Below are positions 40,120-51,858 of a DNA stretch of 64,000 bases, piece by piece. The DNA is taken from positions 1-64,000 of the forward strand of contig CAVYYK010000041.1 of the NCBI GenBank assembly GCA_963772635.1, written 5' to 3'. Made by a program: the position numbers and the translations under genes. How positions within the stretch are numbered: the first letter of the stretch is position 1; each line of letters begins with the position of its first letter. Source of the DNA: JAUXFS01 sp963772635. GTDB taxonomy: Bacteria; Pseudomonadota; Alphaproteobacteria; Rhodospirillales; Defluviicoccaceae. The notes below the pieces were generated by a model. It was given only the letters and a program-made list of their open reading frames with translations, made no database searches and was not told where the DNA came from.

Positions 40120-41418
40120 ATGCGTGCATTCATTCGGGGAGCGGCCGCTCTGGCCATGGCGGCGGCGATCACGTTGCCGTCGTGGGTCGCCAAAGCGGAA
40201 GAGACCATCAAGGTCGGAATTCTACACTCGCTGTCGGGCACGATGGCGATCAGCGAGACGACGCTGAAGGACGTCATGCTGATGCTGATCGACGAGCAGA
40301 ACAAGAAAGGTGGCCTGCTCGGCAAGAAGCTGGAGGCGGTGGTCGTCGATCCGGCGTCGAACTGGCCGCTGTTCGCCGAGAAGGCGCGCGAGCTGATCGA
40401 GAAGGACAAGGTCGACGTTGTGTTCGGCTGCTGGACCTCGGTGTCGCGCAAATCGGTGCTGCCGGTGTTCGAGGAACTCGACAGCATGCTGTTCTATCCC
40501 GTCCAATACGAGGGCGAGGAGAGCTCGCGCAACGTCTTCTATACCGGCGCGGCGCCCAACCAGCAGGCCATTCCCGCGGTCGAGTACCTGATGAGCGAGG
40601 AAGGCGGTTCGGTGAAGCGCTGGGTCCTCGAAGGGACCGACTACGTCTATCCGCGCACGACCAACAAGATCCTCGAAGCCTTCCTCAAGTCGAAAGGGGT
40701 CAAGGACGAGGACATTATGATCAACTACACCCCGTTCGGATTCTCCGATTGGCAGACCGAGGTCTCCAAGATCAAGGCCTTCGGCTCCGCCGGTAAGAAG
40801 ACGGCGGTGGTCTCGACCATCAACGGCGACGCCAACGTGCCGTTCTACAAGGAACTGGCGAACCAGGGCCTCAAGGCGACCGACATTCCGGTCGTCGCGT
40901 TCTCGGTTGGCGAGGAGGAACTCGCCGGCATCGACACCAAGCCGCTGGTCGGCCACCTCGCCGCCTGGAACTACTTCGAATCGGTGGATACGCCGGAGAA
41001 CGAAGCGTTCATCGAGCAATGGCACGCGTTCATCAACAACGACAAGCGGGTTACCAACGATCCGATGGAGGCACACTACATCGGCTTCAACATGTGGGTG
41101 AAGGCGGTCGAGAAGGCCGGCAGCACCGAGCCCGACAAGGTGATCGACGCGATGGTCGGCGTCACCGTGCCGAACCTCACCGGCGGCTATGCCGCGATGA
41201 TGCCGAACCACCACATCACCAAACCGGTGCTGATCGGCGAAATCGAGGACGACGGGCAGTTCAACGTCGTTTGGGAAACGCCCGGCACCGTCGTCGGCGA
41301 TGCTTGGTCAAACTATCTTCCCGGCTCCCGGGATCTGATCGCCGATTGGCGGGCCCCGCTCGCTTGCGGCAACTTCAACGTCAAGACAGGGAAATGTGGT
41401 GGTCAGAGCGCCAAATAG
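40120..41418 (+). CDS. urtA: Urea ABC transporter substrate-binding protein
   Basis: A 432-residue periplasmic urea-binding protein. The signal peptide MRAFIRGAAALAMAAAITLP is cut near AKAE. The binding-protein core starts IKVGILHSLSGTMAISETTL and continues with VFGCWTSVSRKSVLPVFEEL, FYPVQYEGEESSRNVFYTGA and the C-terminal APLACGNFNVKTGKCGG, all typical of UrtA. First gene of the urea block, behind the sigma-54 promoter, with urtB 88 bases later. Confidence 0.97.
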   Translation: MRAFIRGAAALAMAAAITLPSWVAKAEETIKVGILHSLSGTMAISETTLKDVMLMLIDEQNKKGGLLGKKLEAVVVDPASNWPLFAEKARELIEKDKVDVVFGCWTSVSRKSVLPVFEELDSMLFYPVQYEGEESSRNVFYTGAAPNQQAIPAVEYLMSEEGGSVKRWVLEGTDYVYPRTTNKILEAFLKSKGVKDEDIMINYTPFGFSDWQTEVSKIKAFGSAGKKTAVVSTINGDANVPFYKELANQGLKATDIPVVAFSVGEEELAGIDTKPLVGHLAAWNYFESVDTPENEAFIEQWHAFINNDKRVTNDPMEAHYIGFNMWVKAVEKAGSTEPDKVIDAMVGVTVPNLTGGYAAMMPNHHITKPVLIGEIEDDGQFNVVWETPGTVVGDAWSNYLPGSRDLIADWRAPLACGNFNVKTGKCGGQSAK

Positions 41419-41506
41419 GTCTCTGAACGTGCTGCGCGTGGTCGAGAGAGAGGCGCCGTCGTCTCCCGCTCGATCGCGGCGGCTTGCATGCCCGCCGTGG
41501 ACCAAG

Positions 41507-43108
41507 ATGAAACCATTGTTCCTCCTCGTCGTCACCCTCCTCGCACTCGCCGGCGCAAGCCTGCCCGCGACCGCGGACGACCTCGCCGAAGCGATCTCCG
41601 GTTTCGCCGCGAACAGCTACGTTACTAGCGCCGAGGCGGTGAGCGCCGTCGCGGCAAGCGGAGATGAGCGGGCCGCCACGATCATCGAGGCGCTCCGCGA
41701 CGGAAGGCTGCTGTTCACCAAATCGGACCGCAAGGTCTTCATTGAGGATCCTTCCGGCACGTTGACCGACGCTGCCAGCGGCGCCCCGGTTATCGGTGCC
41801 AAGCCGGCCGGCCTGAAGAAGGTTAGGGTCAACAACTTCGTGCGCGGGACCATCAACGCCGCTCTCGGCACGTTGAGCTTGCATGCGAAGGACCCCGACA
41901 GGCGGCTTCGTGCGGCGGAAACGGTATTTCGATCGCGCGACCAGAGCGCGCTTCCGGCTGTCGAGACGGCACTGACCAAGGAGACCAACCCGGACATCAA
42001 GCTCGCCCTCGAACAGGCGCGCGCCGCCATCATCGTCAATGATGCGAGCGCCCCGGAGGCCGACCGCATGGCCGCCGTCGACGTGCTTGCCGACCGCGGT
42101 GGAGACCAGGCGATGGCGGTCCTTCGAACGTTGCCCGCCGACGCTCCGTCGGCCCTGAAGACGGCTGCGGCCTCGGCGATCGCGTACGTCGAACGCGAGA
42201 TGGAGATCTGGAACGCGTTGCAAAACGCCTGGTACGGTTTGTCGCTTGGCTCGGTCCTGCTGCTGGCCGCGATGGGCCTCGCCATCACTTTCGGCGTGAT
42301 GGGCGTCATCAACATGGCTCACGGCGAAATGGTGATGCTTGGCGCCTACACGACATTCGTCGTCCAGCAGGCGGTCGACTCCTATCTCCCGGGCGCCAGT
42401 GAATACGCATTGTTGTTTTCGGTGCCGGCGGCGTTTCTGGTCACCGGGTTGTTCGGCATCGGTATCGAGCGCGGCATCGTTCGCTTCCTTTATGGCCGCC
42501 CCCTCGAGACCCTGCTCGCCACTTGGGGACTCAGCCTGGTGCTGCAGCAACTGGTGCGCTCCGTCTTCGGTCCGACCAACCAGGACGTCGGTACCCCGTC
42601 GTGGATGGCCGGCGCTTTCAACGTCGGCCATCTCGTGATCACCAACAACCGGCTGTGGATCATCGTTTTCAGTCTCGTCGTGCTGGGCTTGATGGCCGGG
42701 ATCACCCGTTGGACCAACTTCGGCTTGTGCATGCGGGCGGTAACCCAGAACCGGCGGATGGCCGGCTCGATGGGCATCCGCACCGGGTGGATTGACGCCC
42801 TCACCTTCGGCCTCGGATCCGGCACTGCCGGCGTCGCCGGCGTCGCCCTCAGCCAGATCGACAATGTCAGCCCGAACCTCGGCCAGTCCTACATCATCGA
42901 CTCGTTCATGGTCGTGGTGTTTGGGGGTGTCGGCAATCTTTGGGGCACGCTCGTCGGCGCCTTCAGCCTCGGCATTGTGAACAAGTTTCTCGAGCCCTAC
43001 GCTGGCGCGGTTCTCGGTAAGATCCTGGTGCTCGTTGCAATCATCCTGTTCATCCAGAAACGTCCCCGCGGGCTGTTCGCGCTCAAGGGGCGGGCCGTGG
43101 AGGTCTGA
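41507..43108 (+). CDS. urtB: Urea ABC transporter permease UrtB
   Basis: A 533-residue protein. A signal peptide and a periplasmic domain of about 230 residues with helical repeats (LRDGRLLFTKSDRKVFIEDP; RAAETVFRSRDQSALPAVET) precede a LivH-type permease of about eight helices (MGLAITFGVMGVINMAHGEM). The EAA-like loop TGWIDALTFGLGSGTAGVAG contacts the ATPases. The long N-terminal domain is specific to UrtB. ATG 41507 begins the signal peptide (MKPLFLLVVTLLALAGASLP). Confidence 0.96.
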   Translation: MKPLFLLVVTLLALAGASLPATADDLAEAISGFAANSYVTSAEAVSAVAASGDERAATIIEALRDGRLLFTKSDRKVFIEDPSGTLTDAASGAPVIGAKPAGLKKVRVNNFVRGTINAALGTLSLHAKDPDRRLRAAETVFRSRDQSALPAVETALTKETNPDIKLALEQARAAIIVNDASAPEADRMAAVDVLADRGGDQAMAVLRTLPADAPSALKTAAASAIAYVEREMEIWNALQNAWYGLSLGSVLLLAAMGLAITFGVMGVINMAHGEMVMLGAYTTFVVQQAVDSYLPGASEYALLFSVPAAFLVTGLFGIGIERGIVRFLYGRPLETLLATWGLSLVLQQLVRSVFGPTNQDVGTPSWMAGAFNVGHLVITNNRLWIIVFSLVVLGLMAGITRWTNFGLCMRAVTQNRRMAGSMGIRTGWIDALTFGLGSGTAGVAGVALSQIDNVSPNLGQSYIIDSFMVVVFGGVGNLWGTLVGAFSLGIVNKFLEPYAGAVLGKILVLVAIILFIQKRPRGLFALKGRAVEV

Positions 43109-43109
43109 G

Positions 43110-44252
43110 ATGACTCACGGTCCAGGTCCGCTCGCCCGCCTCGTCGCCGGCAGCCCCGGGGCACTGATCACCCTGGTCCTCGTCATGGGCGCGGCGGTGC
43201 TGGTGCCGGTGCTGAACCTGGTGGTGCCGGCGGGGTCGGCGTTCCATGTTCCCACATATCTGGTCAGTCTGATGGGCAAGTACCTGTGCTACGGATTGCT
43301 GGCGCTCAGCGTCGATTTGATATGGGGATTCTGCGGCATCCTCAGCCTCGGCCACGGCGCCTTCTTCGCGCTCGGCGGCTACGCGGTGGGCATGTACCTG
43401 CTGCGCGAGATCGGCGCGCGTGGCGTGTACGGCAACGCCACCCTGCCGGACTTCATGGTGTTCCTCAATTGGAAGGAACTGCCCTGGTACTGGTACGGGT
43501 TCGATCATTTCCCCTTCGCGGCGCTGATGGTGGTCGCGGTGCCCGGGCTGCTCGCGTTCGCGTTCGGCTGGTTTGCGTTCCGTTCGCGCGTCAGTGGCGT
43601 CTATCTCTCGATCATCACCCAGGCGATGACCTTCGCCCTGATGCTCGCTTTCTTCCGCAACGACATGGGTTTCGGCGGCAACAACGGCCTGACCGACTTC
43701 AAAGACATTCTCGGCTTCAACATCCAGTCCGACGCGACCCGCGTCGGTCTGTTCGTTGCCACGGCGCTGGCGCTGGTCTGCGGCTATCTCGTCTGCCGCG
43801 TTATCGTATCGTCGCGGCTCGGGCGAGTGCTGATCGGAATCCGCGACGCCGAAAGCCGGACCCGCTTTCTCGGTTACCGGGTCGAGAACTACAAGCTGTT
43901 CGTGTTCGTCGTCTCGGCGGTGATCGCCGGCGTCGCCGGCGCCCTTTATGTGCCGCAGGTGGGGATCATCAATCCCGGCGAATTCGCTCCGGCCAACTCC
44001 ATCGAGATCGTCATCTGGGTCGCCGTCGGCGGCCGCGGCACCCTCCACGGCGCCATTCTCGGCGCGTTGCTGGTGAACTATTTCAAGAGTTACCTGACCA
44101 GCGCTCTGCCGGAAGTCTGGCTGTTCGCGCTCGGTGGCCTGTTCATCGGCGTCACCCTGTTCATGCCGAAGGGCATCATCGGCAGCGTCAACGCGATCAT
44201 CGGCAAGGGCCGCGTCGCCGCGGGCGCAAGACGAAGGGTTTCGCCAGGATGA
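43110..44252 (+). CDS. urtC: Urea ABC transporter permease UrtC
   Basis: A 380-residue LivM-type permease with about ten membrane segments, partner of UrtB. Motifs are LIWGFCGILSLGHGAFFALG, AMTFALMLAFFRNDMGFGGN and the ATPase-contact loop FLGYRVENYKLFVFVVSAVI, ending LFMPKGIIGSV. It starts one base after the urtB stop region (TGAGATG) and its stop overlaps urtD by four bases, so the genes are tightly coupled. Confidence 0.96.
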   Translation: MTHGPGPLARLVAGSPGALITLVLVMGAAVLVPVLNLVVPAGSAFHVPTYLVSLMGKYLCYGLLALSVDLIWGFCGILSLGHGAFFALGGYAVGMYLLREIGARGVYGNATLPDFMVFLNWKELPWYWYGFDHFPFAALMVVAVPGLLAFAFGWFAFRSRVSGVYLSIITQAMTFALMLAFFRNDMGFGGNNGLTDFKDILGFNIQSDATRVGLFVATALALVCGYLVCRVIVSSRLGRVLIGIRDAESRTRFLGYRVENYKLFVFVVSAVIAGVAGALYVPQVGIINPGEFAPANSIEIVIWVAVGGRGTLHGAILGALLVNYFKSYLTSALPEVWLFALGGLFIGVTLFMPKGIIGSVNAIIGKGRVAAGARRRVSPG

Positions 44253-45016
44253 CCCACGTTCACGCCAAGCCGGAAACCCACGATACCCTTCTGTACCTCG
44301 ACGGGGTCAGCGTCAGCTTCGATGGTTTCAAGGCCCTGAACAACCTGAGCCTGTACATCATCGCCGGCGAGCTCAGGGCGATCATCGGTCCCAACGGCGC
44401 CGGCAAGACGACGATGATGGACGTCATCACCGGCAAGACCCGGCCCGACTTGGGCGAGGTGTTCTTCAACGGCGGCACCGACCTGACCAAGCTCGACGAG
44501 GCCCAGATCGCCAACCTCGGCATCGGCCGCAAGTTCCAGAAACCGACGGTGTTCGAGAGCCACACCGTCTACGACAACCTGGAGCTGGCGCTCGCCGGCA
44601 ACCGCAACGTCTTCGCCTCGCTGATCTTCCGCCTGACCGGGGAGCAGAAAGCGCGGATCGACCACGTGCTGGAAACGGTGTCGCTGACCGCCGACCGGCA
44701 CCGCCTCGCCGGCAATCTCTCCCATGGCCAGAAGCAATGGCTGGAAATCGGCATGCTGCTGATGCAGGATCCCGAGTTGCTGCTGGTCGACGAGCCCGCT
44801 GCCGGGATGACCGACGCCGAGACGGAACAGACGGCCGCGCTTCTGAAGGAGATCGCCCGATCCCACTCGGTGGTCGTGGTCGAGCACGACATGACCTTCA
44901 TTCGCGCGCTCGACACCCACGTCACCGTGCTCCACGAGGGCTCGGTCCTGGCCGAAGGATCGCTGGACACCGTCCAGAACAACCAGCAGGTCATCGAGGT
45001 CTACCTTGGGCGCTGA
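44249..45016 (+). CDS. urtD: Urea ABC transporter ATPase UrtD
   Basis: A 255-residue LivG-type ATPase. Walker A is IIGPNGAGKTTMMDVITGKT; signature LSHGQKQWLEIGMLL (the LSHGQ variant typical of UrtD); Walker B PELLLVDEPAAGMTD; switch His in VVVEHDM. It ends with VIEVYLGR, characteristic of the subfamily. The palindrome-bounded element starts three bases after its stop. Confidence 0.97.
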   Translation: MTHVHAKPETHDTLLYLDGVSVSFDGFKALNNLSLYIIAGELRAIIGPNGAGKTTMMDVITGKTRPDLGEVFFNGGTDLTKLDEAQIANLGIGRKFQKPTVFESHTVYDNLELALAGNRNVFASLIFRLTGEQKARIDHVLETVSLTADRHRLAGNLSHGQKQWLEIGMLLMQDPELLLVDEPAAGMTDAETEQTAALLKEIARSHSVVVVEHDMTFIRALDTHVTVLHEGSVLAEGSLDTVQNNQQVIEVYLGR

Positions 45017-45019
45017 CTT

Positions 45020-45283
45020 ATACCGACGCTCACTGATAGTGACCCCTTGTGACGCCCTGTCGGGACTTCCGGCCAGGAGTGGGTCGCGAGGTGATGCGTG
45101 CGCATCATGAACGGCGCAGGACGCCGTCCGGAAGCCCCGAAAGGGCGCCCTGCGGGTCGTGTTTCCAGCCCGCTCGGTGCGTCGCGAACGCTCGACGATG
45201 GGGCTGCATCGCCCTCGCATCCGCTCCTGCCGAGCGGGTTGGAAACACGATCACAATGGGTCACTATCAGTGAGCGTCGGTAT
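45020..45283. mobile_element. MITE-like element between urtD and urtE
   Basis: Perfect 26-base terminal inverted repeats (45020-45045 and 45258-45283) begin ATACCGACGCTCACTGATAG. Inside, a second pair of arms, CGTGTTTCCAGCCCGCTCGG (45158-45177) and its complement with one mismatch (45230-45249), forms a nested fold. There is no coding sequence with recognisable similarity. The element is 264 bases long, non-autonomous by appearance, and carries no clear target duplication. It ends two bases before the urtE start, so it supplies the urtE leader. Confidence 0.75.
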
Positions 45284-45284
45284 T

Positions 45285-45980
45285 ATGCTGAGTGTTGAGA
45301 ACATCGACCTGTTCTATGGCGCCAGCCAAGCCCTGCGCGGGGTCGGCATCACCGCGGAAAAGGCGGCGGTCTCCTGCGTGCTCGGGCGCAATGGGGTCGG
45401 CAAGACCAGCCTGCTCCGCGCCATCGCCGGCCAGCATCCGGTCAAGCAGGGAAAAATCGTCTGGGAGGACGAAGACATCACCTCGCTGCCTCCCTACGAG
45501 CGTGCCGCCCGCGGCATCGCCTTCGTTCCCCAGGGGCGGGAGATCTTCCCGTTGCTGACGGTCGAGGAAAACCTGAGAACCGGTTTCGCCGCGTTGCCGC
45601 GCAGCCTCCGCCACGTCCCCGACGAGATCTTCGATCTGTTTCCGGTCCTTCGCGACATGCTCGGCCGCCGCGGCGGCGATCTCTCCGGCGGTCAGCAGCA
45701 GCAATTGGCGATCGCCCGGGCGCTGGTCACCCGGCCGCGCCTGCTCATCCTCGACGAGCCCACCGAGGGGATCCAGCCGTCGATCATCAAGGACATCGAG
45801 CACGTCATCCGCCGGCTGGTGGAGCGGGGCGACATGGCGATTCTGCTGGTCGAGCAGTATTTCGATTTCGCCCAGCAACTGGCCGACACCTACGCGGTGA
45901 TGGATCGCGGCGAGATCGTCGCCTCCGGCCGCGGCAGCGACATGGAAGAGGCCGATGTGCGTGGTCGTATCGCGGTCTGA
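45285..45980 (+). CDS. urtE: Urea ABC transporter ATPase UrtE
   Basis: A 231-residue LivF-type ATPase. It begins MLSVENIDLFYGASQALRGV; Walker A is VLGRNGVGKTSLLRAIAGQH; signature LSGGQQQQLAIARALV; Walker B PRLLILDEPTEGIQPSIIKD; switch His replaced by Gln in ILLVEQYFDFAQ, normal for this subfamily. The upstream 26 bases belong to the inserted element, and no good Shine-Dalgarno sequence remains (TGAGCGTCGGT). Its end overlaps ureD. Confidence 0.97.
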   Translation: MLSVENIDLFYGASQALRGVGITAEKAAVSCVLGRNGVGKTSLLRAIAGQHPVKQGKIVWEDEDITSLPPYERAARGIAFVPQGREIFPLLTVEENLRTGFAALPRSLRHVPDEIFDLFPVLRDMLGRRGGDLSGGQQQQLAIARALVTRPRLLILDEPTEGIQPSIIKDIEHVIRRLVERGDMAILLVEQYFDFAQQLADTYAVMDRGEIVASGRGSDMEEADVRGRIAV

Positions 45981-46818
45981 CGAAACCGAGGCCGCGAGCG
46001 TCCACGGTGTCGCAATTCTGAGATTTGCGCGGAGCGGTGTCGATACCCGTCTCGCCGATCTCTACCAGCGGGCGCCGTTGCGGGTGCTGTTTCCGCAAGC
46101 GTTGGACCAAGGGGTGCCGACGGCGGTGGCGGTGACGACCACCGGCGGGCTCGTCGGCGGAGACCGGCTCGACCTCGATGTCGCCGTCGACGACGGCGCC
46201 GCGGCCGTCGTCACCGCCCAGGCGGCGGAAAAGGTCTATCGGTCGCTCGGCGCCGACTGCCGGATCCGGGTGCGATTGACCGCCGAACCCGGCAGCTGGC
46301 TGGAATGGCTGCCGCAGGAGACCATCCTGTTCGAGGGCGCACGCCTGCGGCGGACGACGCTGCTCGATGTCGCGCCGACTGCCCGGGTGATGGCCGGCGA
46401 GATGCTGGTATTCGGCCGCACCGCCAGCGGCGAGACCCTGAGCCGGGGGCTGGTCCGCGACGCCTGGGAGGTCCGCCGCGGCGGCCGTCTGGAGTGGATG
46501 GATGCGCTCCATATGGAAGGAGATCTGGCGGCGCCGCTGTCCTCTGCCGCCTGCTTTGCCGGGGCAAAGGCGACGGCGACGATGATCTATGCCGCGGATG
46601 ACAGCGGAGCCAGGCTCGATCTGGCCCGTGAGCAGATCCGCGAGTACATTGGCGGGGACGTGAAGGCGGCGGCCACCGTCGTCGGTGGGGTGCTGGTGGT
46701 GCGCTGGCTGGGGCACGATGGTCTGAGACTGCGCACCGCGTACGGGGCGTTCTGGGCCGCCTTCCGGCACCATGTCGGGGGCTTGCGCGCCGCGCTGCCC
46801 CGCGTCTGGTCGGTTTGA
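45955..46818 (+). CDS. ureD: Urease accessory protein UreD
   Basis: A 287-residue scaffold that binds apo-urease with UreF and UreG during nickel insertion. Motifs are TTTGGLVGGDRLDLDVAVDD, AEKVYRSLG, WLPQETILFEGARLRRTTLL and the ending LRTAYGAFWAAFRHHVGGL. ATG 45955 overlaps urtE by 26 bases; GTG codons at 45958-45964 are alternatives. It links the transport and urease halves into one unit. Confidence 0.95.
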   Translation: MCVVVSRSDETEAASVHGVAILRFARSGVDTRLADLYQRAPLRVLFPQALDQGVPTAVAVTTTGGLVGGDRLDLDVAVDDGAAAVVTAQAAEKVYRSLGADCRIRVRLTAEPGSWLEWLPQETILFEGARLRRTTLLDVAPTARVMAGEMLVFGRTASGETLSRGLVRDAWEVRRGGRLEWMDALHMEGDLAAPLSSAACFAGAKATATMIYAADDSGARLDLAREQIREYIGGDVKAAATVVGGVLVVRWLGHDGLRLRTAYGAFWAAFRHHVGGLRAALPRVWSV

Positions 46819-46837
46819 AGCAAGGGGAGGAAACACG

Positions 46838-47140
46838 GTGAACCTTTCGCCGAGGGAAAAGGACAAGTTGCTGGTCGCCATGGCCGCCGAGGTGGCGCGC
46901 AGGCGCCTCGCCCGTGGCGTCAAGCTGAACTACCCGGAAGCGGTGGCGCTGATCTCCGACTTCGTCGTCGAGGGCGCCCGCGACGGCAAGTCGGTCGCCG
47001 AGTTGATGCGCGACGGCGCGACCGTGATCGGCCGCGGTCAGGTGATGGAAGGGATTGCCGAGATGATCCACGAGATCCAGGTGGAGGCCACCTTTCCCGA
47101 CGGCACCAAGCTGGTCACCGTCCACAACCCCGTTCGTTGA
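46838..47140 (+). CDS. ureA: Urease subunit gamma
   Basis: A 100-residue structural subunit, the exact usual length. It starts MNLSPREKDKLLVAMAAEVA; RGVKLNYPEAVALISDFVVE and IHEIQVEATFPDGTKLVTVH are the signature regions. The start is GTG 46838, with AGGGGAGG ahead. ureB follows after 16 bases. Confidence 0.98.
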   Translation: MNLSPREKDKLLVAMAAEVARRRLARGVKLNYPEAVALISDFVVEGARDGKSVAELMRDGATVIGRGQVMEGIAEMIHEIQVEATFPDGTKLVTVHNPVR

Positions 47141-47156
47141 GGCATAAGGGAGCGCG

Positions 47157-47471
47157 ATGATGATCCCCGGAGAAATTTTTCCGGCCGAGGGCGAGATCAC
47201 CCTCAACGCCGGCCGTGATACCGTCACCCTGAGCGTCGCCAACACCGGCGACCGGCCGGTGCAGGTGGGCTCGCACTACCATTTCTTCGAGACCAACGCG
47301 GCGCTGGCGTTCGACCGCGACAAGGCCCGCGGTTGCCGTCTCGACATTCCCGCCGGCACCGCCGTGCGGTTCGAGCCGGGGCAGACCCGTGAGGTGACGC
47401 TGGTGGCGTATGCCGGCCATCGGGTCGTGCACGGTTTCAACGCCCTGATCGCCGGACCGCTGGAGGACTGA
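47157..47471 (+). CDS. ureB: Urease subunit beta
   Basis: A 104-residue structural subunit, seen as MIPGEIFPAEGEITLNAGRD, then VGSHYHFFETNAALAFDRDK and DIPAGTAVRFEPGQTREVTL. Tandem ATG codons at 47157 and 47160 leave the exact start open. AGGGAG lies upstream. ureC starts three bases after the stop. Confidence 0.98.
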   Translation: MMIPGEIFPAEGEITLNAGRDTVTLSVANTGDRPVQVGSHYHFFETNAALAFDRDKARGCRLDIPAGTAVRFEPGQTREVTLVAYAGHRVVHGFNALIAGPLED

Positions 47472-47474
47472 GCC

Positions 47475-49184
<1,710 letters not shown>

Positions 49185-49186
49185 CC

Positions 49187-49645
49187 ATGCGCCGCGCCAC
49201 CGCCGTTCTGTCTGCCGGGAACTGGCCCGCCGATGCGGCGGTCGGCGAGGTGACGCTCGCCTTCGATCAGCGTCATCGCCGCCGCTTCCGGATGACCGAC
49301 GACACCGGCAAGCCGTTTCTGCTCGACCTGGCCAGGACGGTGATCCTCGCCGACGGTGACGGGCTGGCGTTGGACGGCAACGGTGTTATCCGGGTGCGTG
49401 CCGCCGCCGAGCCGGTCGCCGACGTCCGCGCCGAGACCGCCGCGGAGACGGCGCGGCTGGCGTGGCATATCGGCAACCGGCATACGCCGGTGCAGGTTCT
49501 CGATGACGGCACCCTCAGGATCCGCGACGATCATGTTCTGGTGGCGATGTTGGAGGGCCTCGGCGCCTTCGTCAGCCGCCGTCTGGCGCCCTTCTCCCCG
49601 GAACCCGGCGCCTACGCCGGCGACGGACACGGGCATGACCACTGA
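49187..49645 (+). CDS. ureE: Urease accessory protein UreE
   Basis: A 152-residue nickel metallochaperone. The C-terminal domain shows AWHIGNRHTPVQVLDDGTLR with the conserved His, and LVAMLEGLGAFVSRRLAPFS. The tail GDGHGHDH is a short nickel-binding His cluster. ATG 49187 is two bases after the ureC stop; the end overlaps ureF by 11 bases. Confidence 0.97.
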   Translation: MRRATAVLSAGNWPADAAVGEVTLAFDQRHRRRFRMTDDTGKPFLLDLARTVILADGDGLALDGNGVIRVRAAAEPVADVRAETAAETARLAWHIGNRHTPVQVLDDGTLRIRDDHVLVAMLEGLGAFVSRRLAPFSPEPGAYAGDGHGHDH

Positions 49646-50341
49646 CGGAACCCCGATCTCCGATCCGGCGCTCTACCGGCTGATGACTTGGCTGTCACCG
49701 GGGTTTCCGGTCGGCGGCTACACCTACTCCCACGGGATCGAGTACGCGGTCGAGGCCGGCCTGGTCGGCGATCGCGAGTCCCTCGGCCGATGGATCGCCG
49801 GCATCCTGCTCTACGGGTCCGGCCGGGTCGACGGCGTGTTCGTCGGTGCCGCCTGGTCGGCGGTCGTCGCGGACGACGCCGATGCGCTGTCCCGGGTGAC
49901 CGAGATCGCGGAAGTGTTTCGCGGCAGTGCCGAGACCGCGGTGGAGAGCCGGGCCCAGGGCAAGGCGTTCCTCGATGCGGTCCGCGGTGCCTGGCCGCAT
50001 CCACGCCTCGACGACTGGGTGCGGACGCTGGAGGACATGGACCGCGCGCCCACTTACCCGGTAGCGGTCGGCGTCGCCGCGGCGCTGGCCGGGGTTCCGC
50101 GGCGACCCGCGGTGACCGGGTACCTGCACGGTTTCGCGGCCAATCTGGTTTCCGCGGGGGTTCGGCTGGTGCCGCTCGGCCAGAGCGATGGTCTGCGGGC
50201 GATCGCCGCGCTCGAAGAACCGGTCGGGGCGGCGGCCGACCGTGCCCTCGACGGCGATCTGGACGACATCGGCACCGCAACCTTCATGGTCGATTGGACC
50301 TCCATGCAACACGAGACCCAGTACACGAGGCTGTTCCGCTC

Positions 50342-50345
<4 letters not shown>
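49635..50345 (+). CDS. ureF: Urease accessory protein UreF
   Basis: A 236-residue, all-helical activator that bridges UreD and UreG. The opening LYRLMTWLSPGFPVGGYTYS and later PVAVGVAAALAGVPRRPAVT match the family; the C-terminus ends MQHETQYTRLFRS, typical of UreF. It overlaps ureE at its start and ureG by four bases at its end. Confidence 0.97.
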
Positions 50346-50944
<599 letters not shown>

Positions 50945-51704
50945 CCCGCCGCACATGTCGGACGCGCAAGACCACCGCACCCGCGACGCAGATTGATCAA
51001 AGGCCTGATGGACAACACTCCGCATCGACCACAGACCCAACCACATCCGCCGCCGTGACCAATTTGCAGAACTCCGCACATAACTGCGCGAGGCGCGGCG
51101 CCCCTGCCTTTGGTCTCGAAAAAGTCGGCTTACCGCCGCATTTCAACCGTTGGGAAACGGGGGATGGTGTGGGCAAAATTTAGCCAGGCGCAGACTTGGC
51201 TGACGCTGTACGGCGCGCTTGCCCGACGGCGGCTTCGGGATAGCATAGCGGAAGATTTCATGAGCATCGGGTACGGTAGGTCATGACCCGTTGCCGACCT
51301 CTGGTGCTTCGAATTTTTTGTACGCGGGCGAGGCTTGCCGAAGTGGACAGACCTGTGACCCCAAGTCTCCGATCGGTATCGGATCGCGTTGAGCTGGCTC
51401 AAGCCGGGCTTGGGAAGTCCGGCTTCAGCCGCGTGGTTGGATCGGGGCCGAATATCGCGCTGAGCCGATGCAACAGTCCGCGCCTCTTCCAACCCCGCAA
51501 ATGGAGATCCGAACCTGGGATACTTAAACAAGTAATCGGGAGCGTCCGGCCGAGCCACGGGCTGTCGAGCAGGCCATCGGAGGAGGACGCATAACGCCGG
51601 GATCGCGCCGTTTGTGAAGTCGTTCACAGATTGCCGTGGCGTAATGACATACTCTCAGTGCGCGGGTTGATCCCGAGGATCCCGAGAATAGGGGGATCGG
51701 CGTG
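50945..51704 (+). other. Region after ureG, no gene recognised
   Basis: About 760 bases. Several unconvincing frames occur on both strands, including a 165-codon minus-strand one at 51130-51627 with no family likeness. I see no T-tailed hairpin after ureG. AT content is higher than in the flanking genes. Confidence 0.45.
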
Positions 51705-51828
51705 ATGACACGCAAGGTTTTCGGTCCGGATCGCGGCTGCGGCTGTGCTGGTAACGGTGCCGGCCCTTGGTTGTCAGGTTGAAGCCTCGCCTCAGGAAGG
51801 TTCTCGGATCGATCGTCCCGACCAGTAG
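51705..51828 (+). pseudogene. Possible small lipoprotein with frameshift
   Basis: ATG 51705 opens MTRKVFGP; shifting one base near the GG at 51728-51729 continues as IAAAAVLVTVPALGCQVEAS and stops at 51826. Together this looks like a lipoprotein signal with lipobox PALGC and a very short mature part, 30 bases before the next gene. The call depends on an assumed indel. Confidence 0.35.
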
Positions 51829-51858
51829 CAAGACCATCGCAATTTTGGAGGACCAACC

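Noticed and set aside
51130..51627. A 165-codon open frame on the minus strand
   Set aside because: No family likeness, no ribosome site, and a composition rich in Arg, Ser and Pro, as expected of non-coding frames in GC-rich DNA.
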